From the NCBI RefSeq assembly GCF_011170125.1, contig NZ_BLLN01000005.1, forward strand, positions 1,240,001 to 1,304,000: a stretch of DNA of 64,000 nt, in the 5' to 3' direction. Shown piece after piece: positions 6,596 to 15,334 of the stretch (positions are counted from its first letter, which is position 1; each line of letters begins with the position of its first letter). Below the pieces are notes generated by a model. It saw nothing but the letters and a program-made list of their open reading frames with translations, made no database searches and was not told the origin of the DNA. This DNA comes from Streptomyces diastaticus subsp. diastaticus. GTDB taxonomy: Bacteria > Actinomycetota > Actinomycetes > Streptomycetales > Streptomycetaceae. Both the position numbers and the translations under genes were made by a program.

Positions 6596-8452
6596 TCAGA
6601 CGCGCAGGGGTACGCGCCAACGGACGCGGGTGCCGCCCGAAGCCGACTCGGTGAGGGTGAAGGTGCCTCGGTGGCGCTCGGCACGGTGGCGCATGTTGGC
6701 GAGGCCGCCGGTGTGGCGGGCGGGGCCCGCCGGGTCGACGCCTGTGCCGTCGTCGGTGACGGTGAGGGTCAGCGCGTCGTCGGTGGCGGTGACCGTGACG
6801 TCGATCCGGGTGGCGGCCGCGTGCCGGGCGGCGTTGGAGAGGGCCTCGGCGGCGACCGCGAGGAGCTGCTCGGCGAGGTCGTCGGGAACGGTGGTGTCCA
6901 CCGGCCCGTCGATCCGCAGGGCGGGGCGGAAGCCTAGGGCACGGGCGGCGGTCTGGGTGGTCTCGGCGAGGCGGCGGCGCAGTCCCGGGTGGCCCGGTTC
7001 GTCGGCGGCGCGCAGGTCGAAGATGGTGGAGCGGATGATGCGGATGGTGGTGTCCAGGTCGTCCACGGCGCGGCTGACGCGCTCGGCCGCCTCGGGCCGG
7101 TCGGCGATGGTCCGGGTGGCCGACTGGAGGGTCATGCCGGTGGCGAAGAGGCGCTGGATGGCCAGGTCGTGCAGGTCACGCGCGATGCGGTCGCGGTCGT
7201 GGAGGACCACCAGCTCCTCCGACTCGGCCCGCCGGCGGGCCAGTTCGAGGGCGATGGCGGCCTGGTCGGCGAAGCCGGAGACGAGTTCCACGTCGCTGTC
7301 GTCGAAGGAGGCGCGGCCGGCGATCCGGCCCAGCCTGAGCGCGCCCTGCCGGCCGGAGCCGACCTGGAGCGGAACGGCGACGACCGGCCCGATGGCCGGG
7401 TCCTGGCCGTCCGCCTCGCCGGCGGGTGTCGCGTCGAAGGGGTGGGCGCGCGGGTCGGTGCGGATGTCCGAGGTGGAGACGGGGCTCCCGGTGAGGGCGG
7501 CGAGGCCCGCCAGGGAGCCGCGGGCCGGCACGGTGAGGCCGAGGATGCGGGAGGCACCGTGCCCCTGAGCGACGTCGACGGTCAGGGACGAGGCTCCGGA
7601 CGCGAGGTTCGCCGGGGCCGGCCCGGCGGCCCCGGGCGGAGCGGGCGACCCGGCGGGGACGGCACCGTGGGCGACCGGGCAGCCGCCGGAGGGGGCCGTA
7701 CCGGCCACCGGGGGCGGCGGTACCTGGCCGGTCGCGGCGGGAGCCTCGCCCGCGTCCCCCGAGGGCAGGAGGACGGTGGCGCTGTCGGCGCCCGCCACCT
7801 CCATGGCGCGTTCCGCGATGAGGTGCAGGACCTCGGTGGCGCGGGTGCCGGAGAGCAGGGAGCGGGTGATGTCGCCGAGGGCCTCCAGGCGCCGTTCGCG
7901 GCGGCGGCTCTCGTCGTACATGCGGGCGTTGTCGATGGCGACGCCCGCCGCGATGGAGAGGGTGGTGAGGACGGCCTCGTCGTCGGCGTCGAAGTCTCCG
8001 CCGCCCTGCTTCTCCGTCAGGTAGAGATTGCCGAAGACCTTGTCACGGACGCGCACGGGGACACCGAGGAAGGTCCGCATCGGCGGGTGGTGGGCGGGGA
8101 AGCCGTAGCTGCGCGGGTGCTGGGAGAGGTCGGTGAGGCGCAGCGGCTCGGGATGGTGGATGAGTTCACCGAGGATGCCTTGCCCGCAGGGATAGGTGCC
8201 GATCCGGGCGGCGGTCTCCTCGTCCATGCCGACGGGCAGGAACTGGGAGAGGCTGCGCCCGTCGTCGACGATGCCGAGCGCGCCGTAGCGGGCACCGGTC
8301 AGGGTGACGGCGGCGCGGACGATGCCGTGCAGGACCTCGGGGAGTTCCAGTCCCCGGCCGAGCCCCATCACGGCGTCCAGCAGGCTGGTCATCCGGTCGG
8401 GGGTACTGGGCTGCGGCCACCCGGCCACCGTGCTCGGCGCTGCGTCGGTCAC
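6596..8452 (-). CDS. Two-GAF sensor histidine kinase, DevS/DosS-like
   Basis: A 618-residue soluble kinase: GAF-A (about 25-185), GAF-B (about 195-410, split by a Gly/Pro/Ala-rich insert at 231-283), HisKA_3 with phospho-acceptor H428 in ARDLHDLAIQRLFATG, and HATPase_c (N540 in EALSNAARH; DDGTGVD near 568). GAF-A is very close to DosS/DevS in PHHPPMRTFLGVPV-type sequence (here HHPPMRTFLGVPVRV) and IGTYPCGQGILGELI, so heme or flavin sensing of oxygen/redox is plausible. The insert contains CPV at C258, a possible heme-regulatory Cys-Pro motif. Start is GTG at 8452; the GGAG upstream is rather far. Likely partner: the response regulator at 5340. Confidence 0.92.
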   Translation of the reverse strand: MTDAAPSTVAGWPQPSTPDRMTSLLDAVMGLGRGLELPEVLHGIVRAAVTLTGARYGALGIVDDGRSLSQFLPVGMDEETAARIGTYPCGQGILGELIHHPEPLRLTDLSQHPRSYGFPAHHPPMRTFLGVPVRVRDKVFGNLYLTEKQGGGDFDADDEAVLTTLSIAAGVAIDNARMYDESRRRERRLEALGDITRSLLSGTRATEVLHLIAERAMEVAGADSATVLLPSGDAGEAPAATGQVPPPPVAGTAPSGGCPVAHGAVPAGSPAPPGAAGPAPANLASGASSLTVDVAQGHGASRILGLTVPARGSLAGLAALTGSPVSTSDIRTDPRAHPFDATPAGEADGQDPAIGPVVAVPLQVGSGRQGALRLGRIAGRASFDDSDVELVSGFADQAAIALELARRRAESEELVVLHDRDRIARDLHDLAIQRLFATGMTLQSATRTIADRPEAAERVSRAVDDLDTTIRIIRSTIFDLRAADEPGHPGLRRRLAETTQTAARALGFRPALRIDGPVDTTVPDDLAEQLLAVAAEALSNAARHAAATRIDVTVTATDDALTLTVTDDGTGVDPAGPARHTGGLANMRHRAERHRGTFTLTESASGGTRVRWRVPLRV

Positions 8453-8904
8453 TGTCGTTCCACCACTCCTCGCGTCCCGTCACCGGGTCTCTCCACCGTG
8501 TCGCGGGCGAGGTCCGCCCCCCATGGCGCCCGCCCCCGGCAGTACGCCGTTCGCGGCCCCCGCCCGCAGCAGAGCGTACGGCAGGGCGGCACACGCCCGG
8601 GCGCCACCCGGCGGGGCGGGGGCGCGGTCCGGCCGGTGCCGTGGGTCCCGGGCGGCGGGCGGGGCCGGGGCCGGGCGGCCCGTCGGCGGGGGCCGGGCGG
8701 CCCTCCGTGCGGGGAGCGGGGGCGCAGCAGCATGGTGCGGCCGGGAAGCGCCGGGGGTGACCCCATGCCCAGGAGGTGGCACGCATCCACCGCGCCCTTC
8801 CCGGACCAGAGACCGCGGCTGTGCCGTCCTGGCCCCGCCGGTGTGCGGGCCGGCCGGCGCACGGGCGCGGCGCACGTACTTGCACGGCTGGAGGACAGGG
8901 TCCG
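8453..8904. other. 452-bp divergent control region between kinase and ctaD
   Basis: No gene is supported here. The stretch is extremely GC-rich and contains the paired GGGCC dyads listed separately. It must hold the promoters for the leftward kinase and the rightward oxidase subunit, but I cannot pick convincing -10/-35 boxes. Confidence 0.6.
8668..8703. promoter_or_regulatory. Two identical GGGCC-N4-GGCCC dyads, 22 bp apart
   Basis: GGGCCGGGCGGCCC occurs at 8668-8681 and again at 8690-8703. The arrangement (GGGxC-N4-GxCCC, 22-bp pitch) matches the pair upstream of the response regulator. In such GC-rich DNA either copy could be chance; the shared pitch is the reason for listing them. They lie between the kinase and the oxidase gene. 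Confidence 0.35.
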
Positions 8905-10599
8905 GTGGAGACGGTAGGGACGCGGGAGCGCGGGACGGCGGCGGACGGGGCGTCAGGTCCCGGGGCGCTGCCGGGGCGGCGCGCGAGTGCCGGACGGATC
9001 GTCGTCGACTGGCTGACGACCACCGACCACAAGAAGATCGGGACGCTCTACCTGGTGACGTCGTTCGTCTTCTTCCTGCTCGGTGGAGCGCTCGCCCTGG
9101 TGATGCGTGCGGAACTGGCGCGCCCCGGGACGCAGTTGATGTCCAACGAGCAGTTCAACCAGGCGTTCACCATGCACGGCTCGATCATGCTGCTGCTCTT
9201 CGCGATGCCGCTCTTCACCGGCTTCGCCAACTGGATCATGCCGCTCCAGATCGGCGCGCCCGACGTGGCGTTCCCCCGGCTGAACATGCTGGCCTACTGG
9301 CTCTTCCTGTTCGGCTCGCTGATCGCGGCGGCCGGCTTCCTCACGCCGCAGGGCGCGGCGAGCTTCGGCTGGTTCCTCTACGCGCCGCTCTCCGACGCGG
9401 TGCACTCGCCGAGCATCGGCTCGGACATGTGGATCATGGGGGTGGCGCTCTCCGGCTTCGGGTCGATCCTCGGCGCCGTCAACTTCATCACCACCATCAT
9501 CTGCATGCGCGCCCCCGGCCTGACGATGTTCCGGATGCCCGTCTTCACCTGGAACGTCCTGCTGACCGGCGTGCTGATCCTGCTGGTCTTCCCGGTGCTG
9601 GCGGCGGCCCTGCTGGCGCTGGAGTGCGACCGGAAGTTCGGCTCGCACATCTTCGACGCGGCCAACGGCGGCGCCCTGCTGTGGCAGCACCTCTTCTGGT
9701 TCTTCGGCCATCCCGAGGTGTACGTACTGGCGCTGCCGTTCTTCGGGATCGTCTCGGAGGTCGTCCCGGTCTTCTCGCGGAAGCCGCTCTTCGGCTACAT
9801 GGGCCTGGTCGGGGCCACCATCGCCATCGCGGGCCTGTCGGTGACGGTCTGGGCGCACCACATGTACACCACGGGCGGGGTGCTGCTGCCGTTCTTCTCC
9901 TTCATGACCTTCCTGATCGCGGTGCCGACCGGAGTGAAGTTCTTCAACTGGATCGGCACCATGTGGCGCGGCTCGCTGTCGTTCGAGACGCCGATGCTGT
10001 GGACCACCGGATTCTTGATGACCTTCCTCTTCGGCGGTCTGACCGGCGTCATCCTGGCCTCTCCGCCACTGGACTTCCACACCTCGGACTCGTACTTCGT
10101 GGTGGCCCACTTCCACTACACGCTCTTCGGCACCGTGGTGTACGCGATGTTCGCCGGTTTCCACTTCTGGTGGCCGAAGTTCACCGGCAAGATGCTCGAC
10201 GAGCGGCTCGGGAAGATCACCTTCTGGACGCTGACCGCCGGATTCCACCTGACCTTCCTGGTGCAGCACTGGCTGGGCGCGGAAGGTATGCCCCGCCGGT
10301 ACGCGGACTACCTGGCGGCGGACGGCTTCACCGCGCTCAACACCGTCTCGACCATCGGCTCGTTCCTGCTCGGCCTCTCCTTCCTGCCGTTCCTCTACAA
10401 CGTCTGGCGCACCGCCCACTACGGCGAGAAGGTCACCGACGACGACCCGTGGGGGTACGGGCGCTCACTGGAGTGGGCCACCTCGTGCCCGCCGCCGCGC
10501 CACAACTTCCTCTCGCTGCCACGGATTCGCAGCGAGTCCCCCGCCTTCGACCTGCACCATCCGGAGATCGCCGCACGCGAGAAGGCCGACGCGCCCTGA
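8905..10599 (+). CDS. ctaD: Cytochrome c oxidase subunit I (aa3 type), solo copy
   Basis: A 564-residue heme-copper oxidase subunit I with about twelve membrane spans, starting [14 protein letters not shown]. Metal ligands are visible: heme-a His in FTMHGSIML, the CuB His and cross-linked Tyr in FGHPEVY, the CuB pair in WAHHMYT, and heme-a3/heme-a His in [11 protein letters not shown]. It reduces O2 to water and pumps protons when assembled with subunits II and III, none of which is encoded nearby. GTG at 8905 has GGAGG ten bases upstream. Its placement beside a DevR/S-like pair suggests an alternative subunit made under altered oxygen supply (inference). Confidence 0.97.
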   Translation: METVGTRERGTAADGASGPGALPGRRASAGRIVVDWLTTTDHKKIGTLYLVTSFVFFLLGGALALVMRAELARPGTQLMSNEQFNQAFTMHGSIMLLLFAMPLFTGFANWIMPLQIGAPDVAFPRLNMLAYWLFLFGSLIAAAGFLTPQGAASFGWFLYAPLSDAVHSPSIGSDMWIMGVALSGFGSILGAVNFITTIICMRAPGLTMFRMPVFTWNVLLTGVLILLVFPVLAAALLALECDRKFGSHIFDAANGGALLWQHLFWFFGHPEVYVLALPFFGIVSEVVPVFSRKPLFGYMGLVGATIAIAGLSVTVWAHHMYTTGGVLLPFFSFMTFLIAVPTGVKFFNWIGTMWRGSLSFETPMLWTTGFLMTFLFGGLTGVILASPPLDFHTSDSYFVVAHFHYTLFGTVVYAMFAGFHFWWPKFTGKMLDERLGKITFWTLTAGFHLTFLVQHWLGAEGMPRRYADYLAADGFTALNTVSTIGSFLLGLSFLPFLYNVWRTAHYGEKVTDDDPWGYGRSLEWATSCPPPRHNFLSLPRIRSESPAFDLHHPEIAAREKADAP

Positions 10600-10677
10600 G
10601 CGCGCCCGCGCCGTCGGCCGCCCTTCTCCCTTTACCTTGATCTCCCCCTGACCTGCCCCTCTGCGAGGTGACGCGCG

Positions 10678-11232
10678 ATGTCCCACGGAGTGCTCGCCCT
10701 CGGCGGCGCCGCCCTGTGCCTGTCGGGTTCCGTCTGGTACGTGCCCGCCTGGGCCGACCTGCGAGCCGGGCCCGACCGGCCCGCCTCCCGGCGGCTGGCC
10801 GCGGCCGCGGTCCTGGTGCTGTGGACGGGCGCCCTGCTCGCCACGGCGCTGCTGGCCTGGTCCGGGCCCCGGCCGGCGCTGGCCTCGGCCGCGCTCGCCG
10901 GGCCGGTGGCGGCCGGGACGGCGCTCGCCGCCCGGGCGCGGGCGGGCAGGGAGCGACGGGAGGCGGCGGCCGGGTGGCGGCTGCTGGGAGCACCCACCCC
11001 GGGCCCGGGCCCCCGCCGGGCCCGGCGTGTCCTGCTGGCCTGGCTGGTGGCGGGGCTGGGTGCGGCCGTCGCCGCGGGAGCGGCGGCGCGCGGCGCGGGG
11101 GCGTGGCAGGCGGCATCGGCGGCCGGGGCGGTGACGGTCGCGGCCCTGCTCACCGGCGGGGCACGGGCGGGGCTGCTGGTGCGGCGGGCGGCGCCGGGGC
11201 AGGCTCGGGACCAAAGTCCCTACCGCTGGTGA
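10678..11232 (+). CDS. Small membrane protein of unknown function
   Basis: A 184-residue Ala/Gly/Leu-rich protein with about four predicted membrane spans (around residues 5-25, 40-62, 66-86 and 118-160). I recognise no family motif. GAGGTGA lies shortly before the ATG. It follows ctaD in the same direction after 78 bp, so it may be co-expressed. The 3' end of the gene carries a palindrome (11207-11220) and its stop overlaps a Zur-like site, both more likely related to the next gene. Confidence 0.7.
   Translation: MSHGVLALGGAALCLSGSVWYVPAWADLRAGPDRPASRRLAAAAVLVLWTGALLATALLAWSGPRPALASAALAGPVAAGTALAARARAGRERREAAAGWRLLGAPTPGPGPRRARRVLLAWLVAGLGAAVAAGAAARGAGAWQAASAAGAVTVAALLTGGARAGLLVRRAAPGQARDQSPYRW
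11207..11220. promoter_or_regulatory. Palindrome GGGAC-CAAA-GTCCC, DosR/DevR-box-like
   Basis: GGGACCAAAGTCCC has perfect 5-bp arms and the 4-bp centre of the mycobacterial DosR consensus core (GGGAC-N4-GTCCC). It sits inside the last codons of the preceding gene and 38 bp before the L33 start, next to a Zur-like site. Binding by the response regulator encoded at 5340 is a hypothesis. Confidence 0.45.
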
Positions 11233-11244
11233 AAACGGTTGTCG
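11230..11244. promoter_or_regulatory. Zur-like operator before rpmG
   Basis: TGAAAACGGTTGTCG matches 11 of 15 positions of the Streptomyces Zur-type TGAAAATGATTTTCA palindrome. It lies 13 bp before the start of a zinc-independent ribosomal protein gene, the classic Zur target. It overlaps the stop codon of the upstream gene. Confidence 0.6.
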
Positions 11245-11257
11245 TACCCTCGGGGCC

Positions 11258-11422
11258 ATGGCACGCACCGACATACGCCCCGTGATCAAGCTCCGCTCCA
11301 CGGCGGGGACCGGCTACACCTACGTGACCACCAAGAGCCGCCGCAACGATCCCGACCGGATCGCCCTGCGGAAGTTCGACCCGGTCGCCGGCCGCCACGT
11401 GGAGTTCCGCGAGGAGCGCTGA
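11258..11422 (+). CDS. rpmG: 50S ribosomal protein L33, zinc-independent (C-minus) form
   Basis: A 54-residue protein starting [20 protein letters not shown] and ending HVEFREER. It has the L33 fold pattern ([22 protein letters not shown]) but no cysteine at all, so the two CxxC zinc knuckles of the standard L33 are missing. Such paralogues replace the zinc form when zinc is scarce and are normally repressed by Zur; the Zur-like site upstream fits this. No clear Shine-Dalgarno sequence precedes the ATG, so the transcript may be nearly leaderless. Confidence 0.93.
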   Translation: MARTDIRPVIKLRSTAGTGYTYVTTKSRRNDPDRIALRKFDPVAGRHVEFREER

Positions 11423-11536
11423 CCGACCCGCCACCGCGAGGTGGCGTCCCCCGGGCCCGCCCGCCCCACCGGCGTGCGGGCCTTCGTCATGCCCGGGGGC
11501 GCGCGGTCCCGTGCACGGCGCACGCGCGGGCGAATT

Positions 11537-11564
11537 TTGCATGGTGTGCATTTTTGCGTAAAGT
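11537..11564 (+). promoter_or_regulatory. Promoter and operator of the TetR gene
   Basis: TTGCAT (11537-11542), a 16-bp spacer and TAAAGT (11559-11564) form a reasonable housekeeping promoter. The expected start of transcription coincides with the GTGATG of the TetR gene, and no ribosome site is present, so the message is probably leaderless. The dyad TGCA-TGGTG-TGCA (11538-11550) overlaps the -35 box and could be the autoregulatory site. Confidence 0.55.
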
Positions 11565-11574
11565 GCAGCGGGTG

Positions 11575-12231
11575 ATGGAGTCAGGTGCCGCGCTCGGCCT
11601 CCGCGAGCGCAAGAAGCGGGCGACCCGGGCCGCCCTCGGCGAGGCGGCGGTCCGCCTCGCCGCCGAACACGGCGCCGACCACGTCACCGTCGAGATGATC
11701 AGCGAAGCCGCCGGGGTCTCCCCGCGCACCTTCTTCAACTACTTCGCCTCGCACGACGACGCCTTCGTGATGATCGACGCCGACCTGGCCCCCCGGGTCA
11801 CCCGCGCCGTGCTCGCGGCCCCCGCCGCGCTGCCCCCGCTGGAGGCGCTGCGCACCGCGCTCGCCGCCGAGCTGGCCGACGTCGAGAACCAGTCCGAACT
11901 GTGGTCGCTCCTCCCGGTCGTCCTGGACCGCTCCCCCCGGCTCTTCGCCCGGGTGATGGCGGCCCAGGCGGGCCAGGAGCAGGAACTGGCACGCGCCATC
12001 GCGGTCCGGCTGGGCCACGAGGTGGCCGAGGCCGCCGACGCGTGCGGCGGGCGGGACACCGGTCTCTACGCCCAGTTGCTGGCGGGCGTCGCGGGCACGG
12101 CCGTGCGGGTCTCGGTGGGGCATTGGTGCGCGCACCCCGAGACGCCGTTCGCCGAGACCTTCCACGAGGTCTTCGACCAGCTCGCGGCCGGCCTCTCCGC
12201 CCCCGCCACGCCGGCCGGGACCGAGCGGTGA
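11575..12231 (+). CDS. TetR family transcriptional regulator
   Basis: A 218-residue regulator with a TetR_N helix-turn-helix at about residues 10-57 (RKKRATRAALGEAAVRLA ... VSPRTFFNYFASHDDAF; the NYF motif is diagnostic) and a helical ligand domain after it. ATG at 11575 is used; a GTG three bases earlier is possible, since the transcript seems leaderless. A DHA2-type exporter follows 245 bp downstream in the same direction, so the pair probably forms a drug-responsive repressor/exporter unit (inference from a very common arrangement). Confidence 0.92.
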   Translation: MESGAALGLRERKKRATRAALGEAAVRLAAEHGADHVTVEMISEAAGVSPRTFFNYFASHDDAFVMIDADLAPRVTRAVLAAPAALPPLEALRTALAAELADVENQSELWSLLPVVLDRSPRLFARVMAAQAGQEQELARAIAVRLGHEVAEAADACGGRDTGLYAQLLAGVAGTAVRVSVGHWCAHPETPFAETFHEVFDQLAAGLSAPATPAGTER

Positions 12232-12476
12232 GGCCGCCGCGCGCCCCGGCGCCACCGAGCCACCGCGCCTGACCCCGGCCCCCGCCGTCGCGCTCCGGCG
12301 ACCCGGGTACCAGCCTGTCCCCTTCCACCGCACTCCCCTCGTGGCGCCACCGCCGACGACCGGAGTCCTACGGCGAGCCGCGTGTCCCCGTCAGGGCGCG
12401 CCCGCCACTTGTCGGACGGTACTCCGCCCGGCCGCCACCACCGCCCGTACCACCCGCCGACCCCGAGAAGGACGCC

Positions 12477-14165
12477 GTGCAGAGTGCCACCGAGACGGAG
12501 CCCGGCCACGCGCCGGGCCCGATGAACGACAAACAGATACTTCAGGCGATGTCCGGCCTGATGGCGGGCATGTTCGTCGCCATCCTCGCCGGAACGGTCG
12601 TCGCCAACGCCCTGCCGAGGATCATCGCCGACCTCGGCGCCTCGCAGTCCTCCTACACCTGGGTGGTCACCGCCGAGCTGCTCGCCATGACGGCGACGGT
12701 GCCGCTCTGGGGCAAGCTCTCCGACCTCTACAACCAGAAGATGCTGCTCCAGCTCTCGCTGAGCCTGTTCGTCGTCGGTTCGCTCGTGGCGGGCTTCTCC
12801 CACGACGTGGGGCTGCTGATCTTCAGCCGCGTCGTCCAGGGCGTCGGCGCCGGTGGTCTCACCGCGCTCGCGCAGGTCGTGATGGCCGCGATCATCCCGC
12901 CGCGCCGCCTCGGCAAGTACGCGGGCATCTTCGGTGCCGTCTTCGCCGTCGGCACCGTCGCCGGCCCGCTCATCGGCGGTGTCCTGGTCGACACCTCCTG
13001 GCTCGGCTGGCGCTGGTGCTTCTTCATCGGCGTGCCGTTCGCGCTGCTCGGCATCGTCCTGCTCCAGCGCACCCTGAAGCTGCCGACGGTCCGCCGCGAG
13101 GTGACCATCGACTACCTGGGCGCCTTCCTCATCGTCACCGGTGTCTGCGCCCTGCTGATCTGGACCTCGCTGGCGGGCAACTCCTTCGACTGGGCCTCCT
13201 GGCAGACCGCCGCGCTCACCCTGACCGGCACCGCCCTGCTGCTCGCCGCGGTCTTCGTGGAGTCCCGCGCCAAGGACCCGGTCATCCCGCTGTCGATCTT
13301 CCGCAACCGCACCGTCACCCTCACCACGGTGGCGAGCCTCTTCGTCGGTGTCGCGATGTTCGCCGGCACGGTCTTCCTGTCGCAGTACTTCCAGATCGCA
13401 CTGGGCAAGTCGCCGACGGTGGCCGGCCTGATGAGCCTGCCGATGATCGGCGGTCTGCTGGTCTCCTCCACCGTCGCCGGACAGCTGATCAGCCGCACCG
13501 GCAAGTGGAAGGGATACCTGGTCGCGGGCGGCATCACCATGACCGCCGGGCTGGGGCTGCTCTCCACCATCGGCGCCGACACCTCGTTCGGGGTGCTCAG
13601 CGTCTACATGGCGGTCCTCGGCGTCGGCGTCGGCATGCTGATGCAGAACCTCGTGCTCGCCGCCCAGAACGACGTGCCCGCGCAGGACCTGGGCACCGCG
13701 ACCTCGGTGCTGTCCTTCTTCCGCAGCCTCGGCGGCACCGTCGGTGTCAGCGTCCTCGGCGCGATCCTCGCCAACCGGGTCGCCAGCGAGATGACCAAGG
13801 GCCTGGGCCAGGCGGGTATCGCCCCGGAGGGCGGCGGCGGCCACGCCGTCCCCGACATGACGCAGCTCCCCGAGACGCTGCGGCCCATCGTCGAGAACGC
13901 CTACGGGGTCGCCACCGGGGACCTCTTCCTGATCTCCACGCCGTTCGCGGTGCTCGCGCTGATCGTCGTCCTCTTCATCAAGGAGAAGCCGCTGAAGACC
14001 ACCAGCGGAATGGAGCGGCGCCTGGCCGAGGCGGAGGCCGGGGCCACCTCCGGCGCCGACGGCGCCGGCGGCGCCGGCGACGGCGTCGACCTGTCCAAGG
14101 ACGGCTCCGGCGACGAGGGCACGGGCGGCTCCCCGGCCGTCGAGAAGGAGCCCGCGGGCCGCTGA
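12477..14165 (+). CDS. MFS drug exporter, DHA2 (EmrB/QacA) family, 14 spans
   Basis: A 562-residue transporter with fourteen predicted membrane spans. Motif A-like sequence is in WGKLSDLYNQKMLL and motif C in GAVFAVGTVAGPLIGG, followed by WRWCFFIGVP as in EmrB/QacA proteins. The C-terminus is a Gly/Ala/Asp-rich soluble tail of about 60 residues. It would expel hydrophobic or cationic compounds with proton exchange; the substrate cannot be told. GTG at 12477 has GAAGGA five bases upstream. The upstream TetR protein is the likely repressor. Confidence 0.93.
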   Translation: MQSATETEPGHAPGPMNDKQILQAMSGLMAGMFVAILAGTVVANALPRIIADLGASQSSYTWVVTAELLAMTATVPLWGKLSDLYNQKMLLQLSLSLFVVGSLVAGFSHDVGLLIFSRVVQGVGAGGLTALAQVVMAAIIPPRRLGKYAGIFGAVFAVGTVAGPLIGGVLVDTSWLGWRWCFFIGVPFALLGIVLLQRTLKLPTVRREVTIDYLGAFLIVTGVCALLIWTSLAGNSFDWASWQTAALTLTGTALLLAAVFVESRAKDPVIPLSIFRNRTVTLTTVASLFVGVAMFAGTVFLSQYFQIALGKSPTVAGLMSLPMIGGLLVSSTVAGQLISRTGKWKGYLVAGGITMTAGLGLLSTIGADTSFGVLSVYMAVLGVGVGMLMQNLVLAAQNDVPAQDLGTATSVLSFFRSLGGTVGVSVLGAILANRVASEMTKGLGQAGIAPEGGGGHAVPDMTQLPETLRPIVENAYGVATGDLFLISTPFAVLALIVVLFIKEKPLKTTSGMERRLAEAEAGATSGADGAGGAGDGVDLSKDGSGDEGTGGSPAVEKEPAGR

Positions 14166-14193
14166 CCCCGGGGACCCGGCACGTACGGCCCGG

Positions 14194-14229
14194 AGGCGGG
14201 GCCGCCCCGGCGAGGAGGCGGCCCCGCCT
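14194..14229. terminator. Hairpin terminator after the DHA2 exporter
   Basis: AGGCGGGGCCGCC and its exact complement form a 13-bp stem with a 10-base loop, 29 bp after the stop codon. No U-run follows, as is usual in streptomycetes. Confidence 0.75.
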
Positions 14230-14352
14230 TCGGGGGTCAAGGGCGGGGCCGCCGAGGAGGGCTCGGCCGGGCCGCCTCCGGAGGGGGTGTGAGGCGGCGG
14301 GGCCGGGCTGCCCGGGTCACTGGTCTGGTGCCCGCTCCGCCGCGACTCATGC

Positions 14353-14391
14353 GGAAGGGCCGGATTCGTCTCGACGAATCCGGCCCTTTCC
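14353..14391. terminator. Bidirectional hairpin between convergent genes
   Basis: GGAAGGGCCGGATTCGTC pairs with its complement across a 2-base gap, apart from one bulged base, giving a stem of about 16 bp. It lies between the convergent exporter and siderophore ATPase genes and can serve both strands. Confidence 0.75.
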
Positions 14392-14428
14392 GTGTTCCCG
14401 GGGACAGCGCGGCGCCCCCGTCCGGACG

Positions 14429-15334
14429 TCAGACCGCGTCCGCGGGCTCCGCGGCGTCGACGACGGGCCGGTCCGTGGCGTCCGGGGCCTGGTAGCGCTC
14501 GTGCGGGACGACCATCGGGGTGCCGGTCCGGGGGTCGGGGGCGATGTCGCAGGCCAGCCCGAAGACCTCCCGGACCAGTCCGGCCGTCATGACCTCCTCG
14601 GGGGCGCCCTGCGCGTACACCTCGCCGCGGTCCATGACGACCAGGTGGGAGGCGAAGCGTGCCGCCTGGTTGAGGTCGTGGAGGACGGCGACGATGGTGC
14701 GGCCCTCCCGGTTCAGCTCGGCGCACAGCTCCAGCAGGTCGTACTGGTGGGCGATGTCCAGGAAGGTCGTCGGCTCGTCCAGGAGCAGCAGCTCCGTCTC
14801 CTGGGCCAGCACCATGGCGATCCAGGCGCGCTGGCGCTGGCCACCGGAGAGCTGCCCCGCCTGCTCCTCGGCCAGCTCGGTCAGGCCGGTGCGGTCCAGC
14901 GCGAAGGCGATGGCCCGGTCGTCGTCGGGCGACCACTGGCGCAGCAGGGTGTGGTGCGGGTAGCGGCCCCGGCGGACCAGGTCGCGGACGGTGATCCCGT
15001 CGGGGGCGACCGGGCTCTGCGGCAGCAGGGCGACGTGCCGGGCCGCCTCCTTGCCCCGGTACTCGTGCAGGTTTCTGCCGTGCAGGTGGAAGGTGCCGTG
15101 CTCCGGCTTGAGGATGCGGCCGTACCCCTTGAGCAGGGTCGACTTGCCGCAGCCGTTGGGGCCGATGATGACGGTGAGGCCGCCGTGCGGCAGGTCCAGG
15201 GTGACGTCGCGGACGATCGGGTCGCCGCCGTAGGAGAGGGTGACCCCGCGCGCGCCGAGCCCCTTCTGCGGCGCGCCGCCTCCGGCCGTGGGGGCCGGGG
15301 TGCGGGCCGCGGTCTTCTTCGCCGCTGTCTTCAC
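14429..15334 (-). CDS. Iron-siderophore ABC transporter, ATP-binding protein
   Basis: A 301-residue FepC/FecE-type ATPase: Walker A GPNGCGKSTL, Q-loop LLPQSP, signature LSGGQRQR, Walker B LLLLDEPT and H-loop VLHDLNQA. A Lys/Ala/Thr-rich N-terminal tail of about 25 residues precedes the domain. It powers import of a ferric siderophore through the two permeases upstream. The GTG at 15334 overlaps the stop of the second permease (GTGA) and has GAAGGG about six bases upstream; an ATG at 15352 lacks such a site. It is the last gene of the operon. Confidence 0.95.
   Translation of the reverse strand: MKTAAKKTAARTPAPTAGGGAPQKGLGARGVTLSYGGDPIVRDVTLDLPHGGLTVIIGPNGCGKSTLLKGYGRILKPEHGTFHLHGRNLHEYRGKEAARHVALLPQSPVAPDGITVRDLVRRGRYPHHTLLRQWSPDDDRAIAFALDRTGLTELAEEQAGQLSGGQRQRAWIAMVLAQETELLLLDEPTTFLDIAHQYDLLELCAELNREGRTIVAVLHDLNQAARFASHLVVMDRGEVYAQGAPEEVMTAGLVREVFGLACDIAPDPRTGTPMVVPHERYQAPDATDRPVVDAAEPADAV

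Noticed and set aside
12066..14936. Long minus-strand frame opposite the DHA2 exporter
   Set aside because: Low-complexity Gly/Glu/His/Arg product without start signals; codon bias fits the plus-strand transporter.
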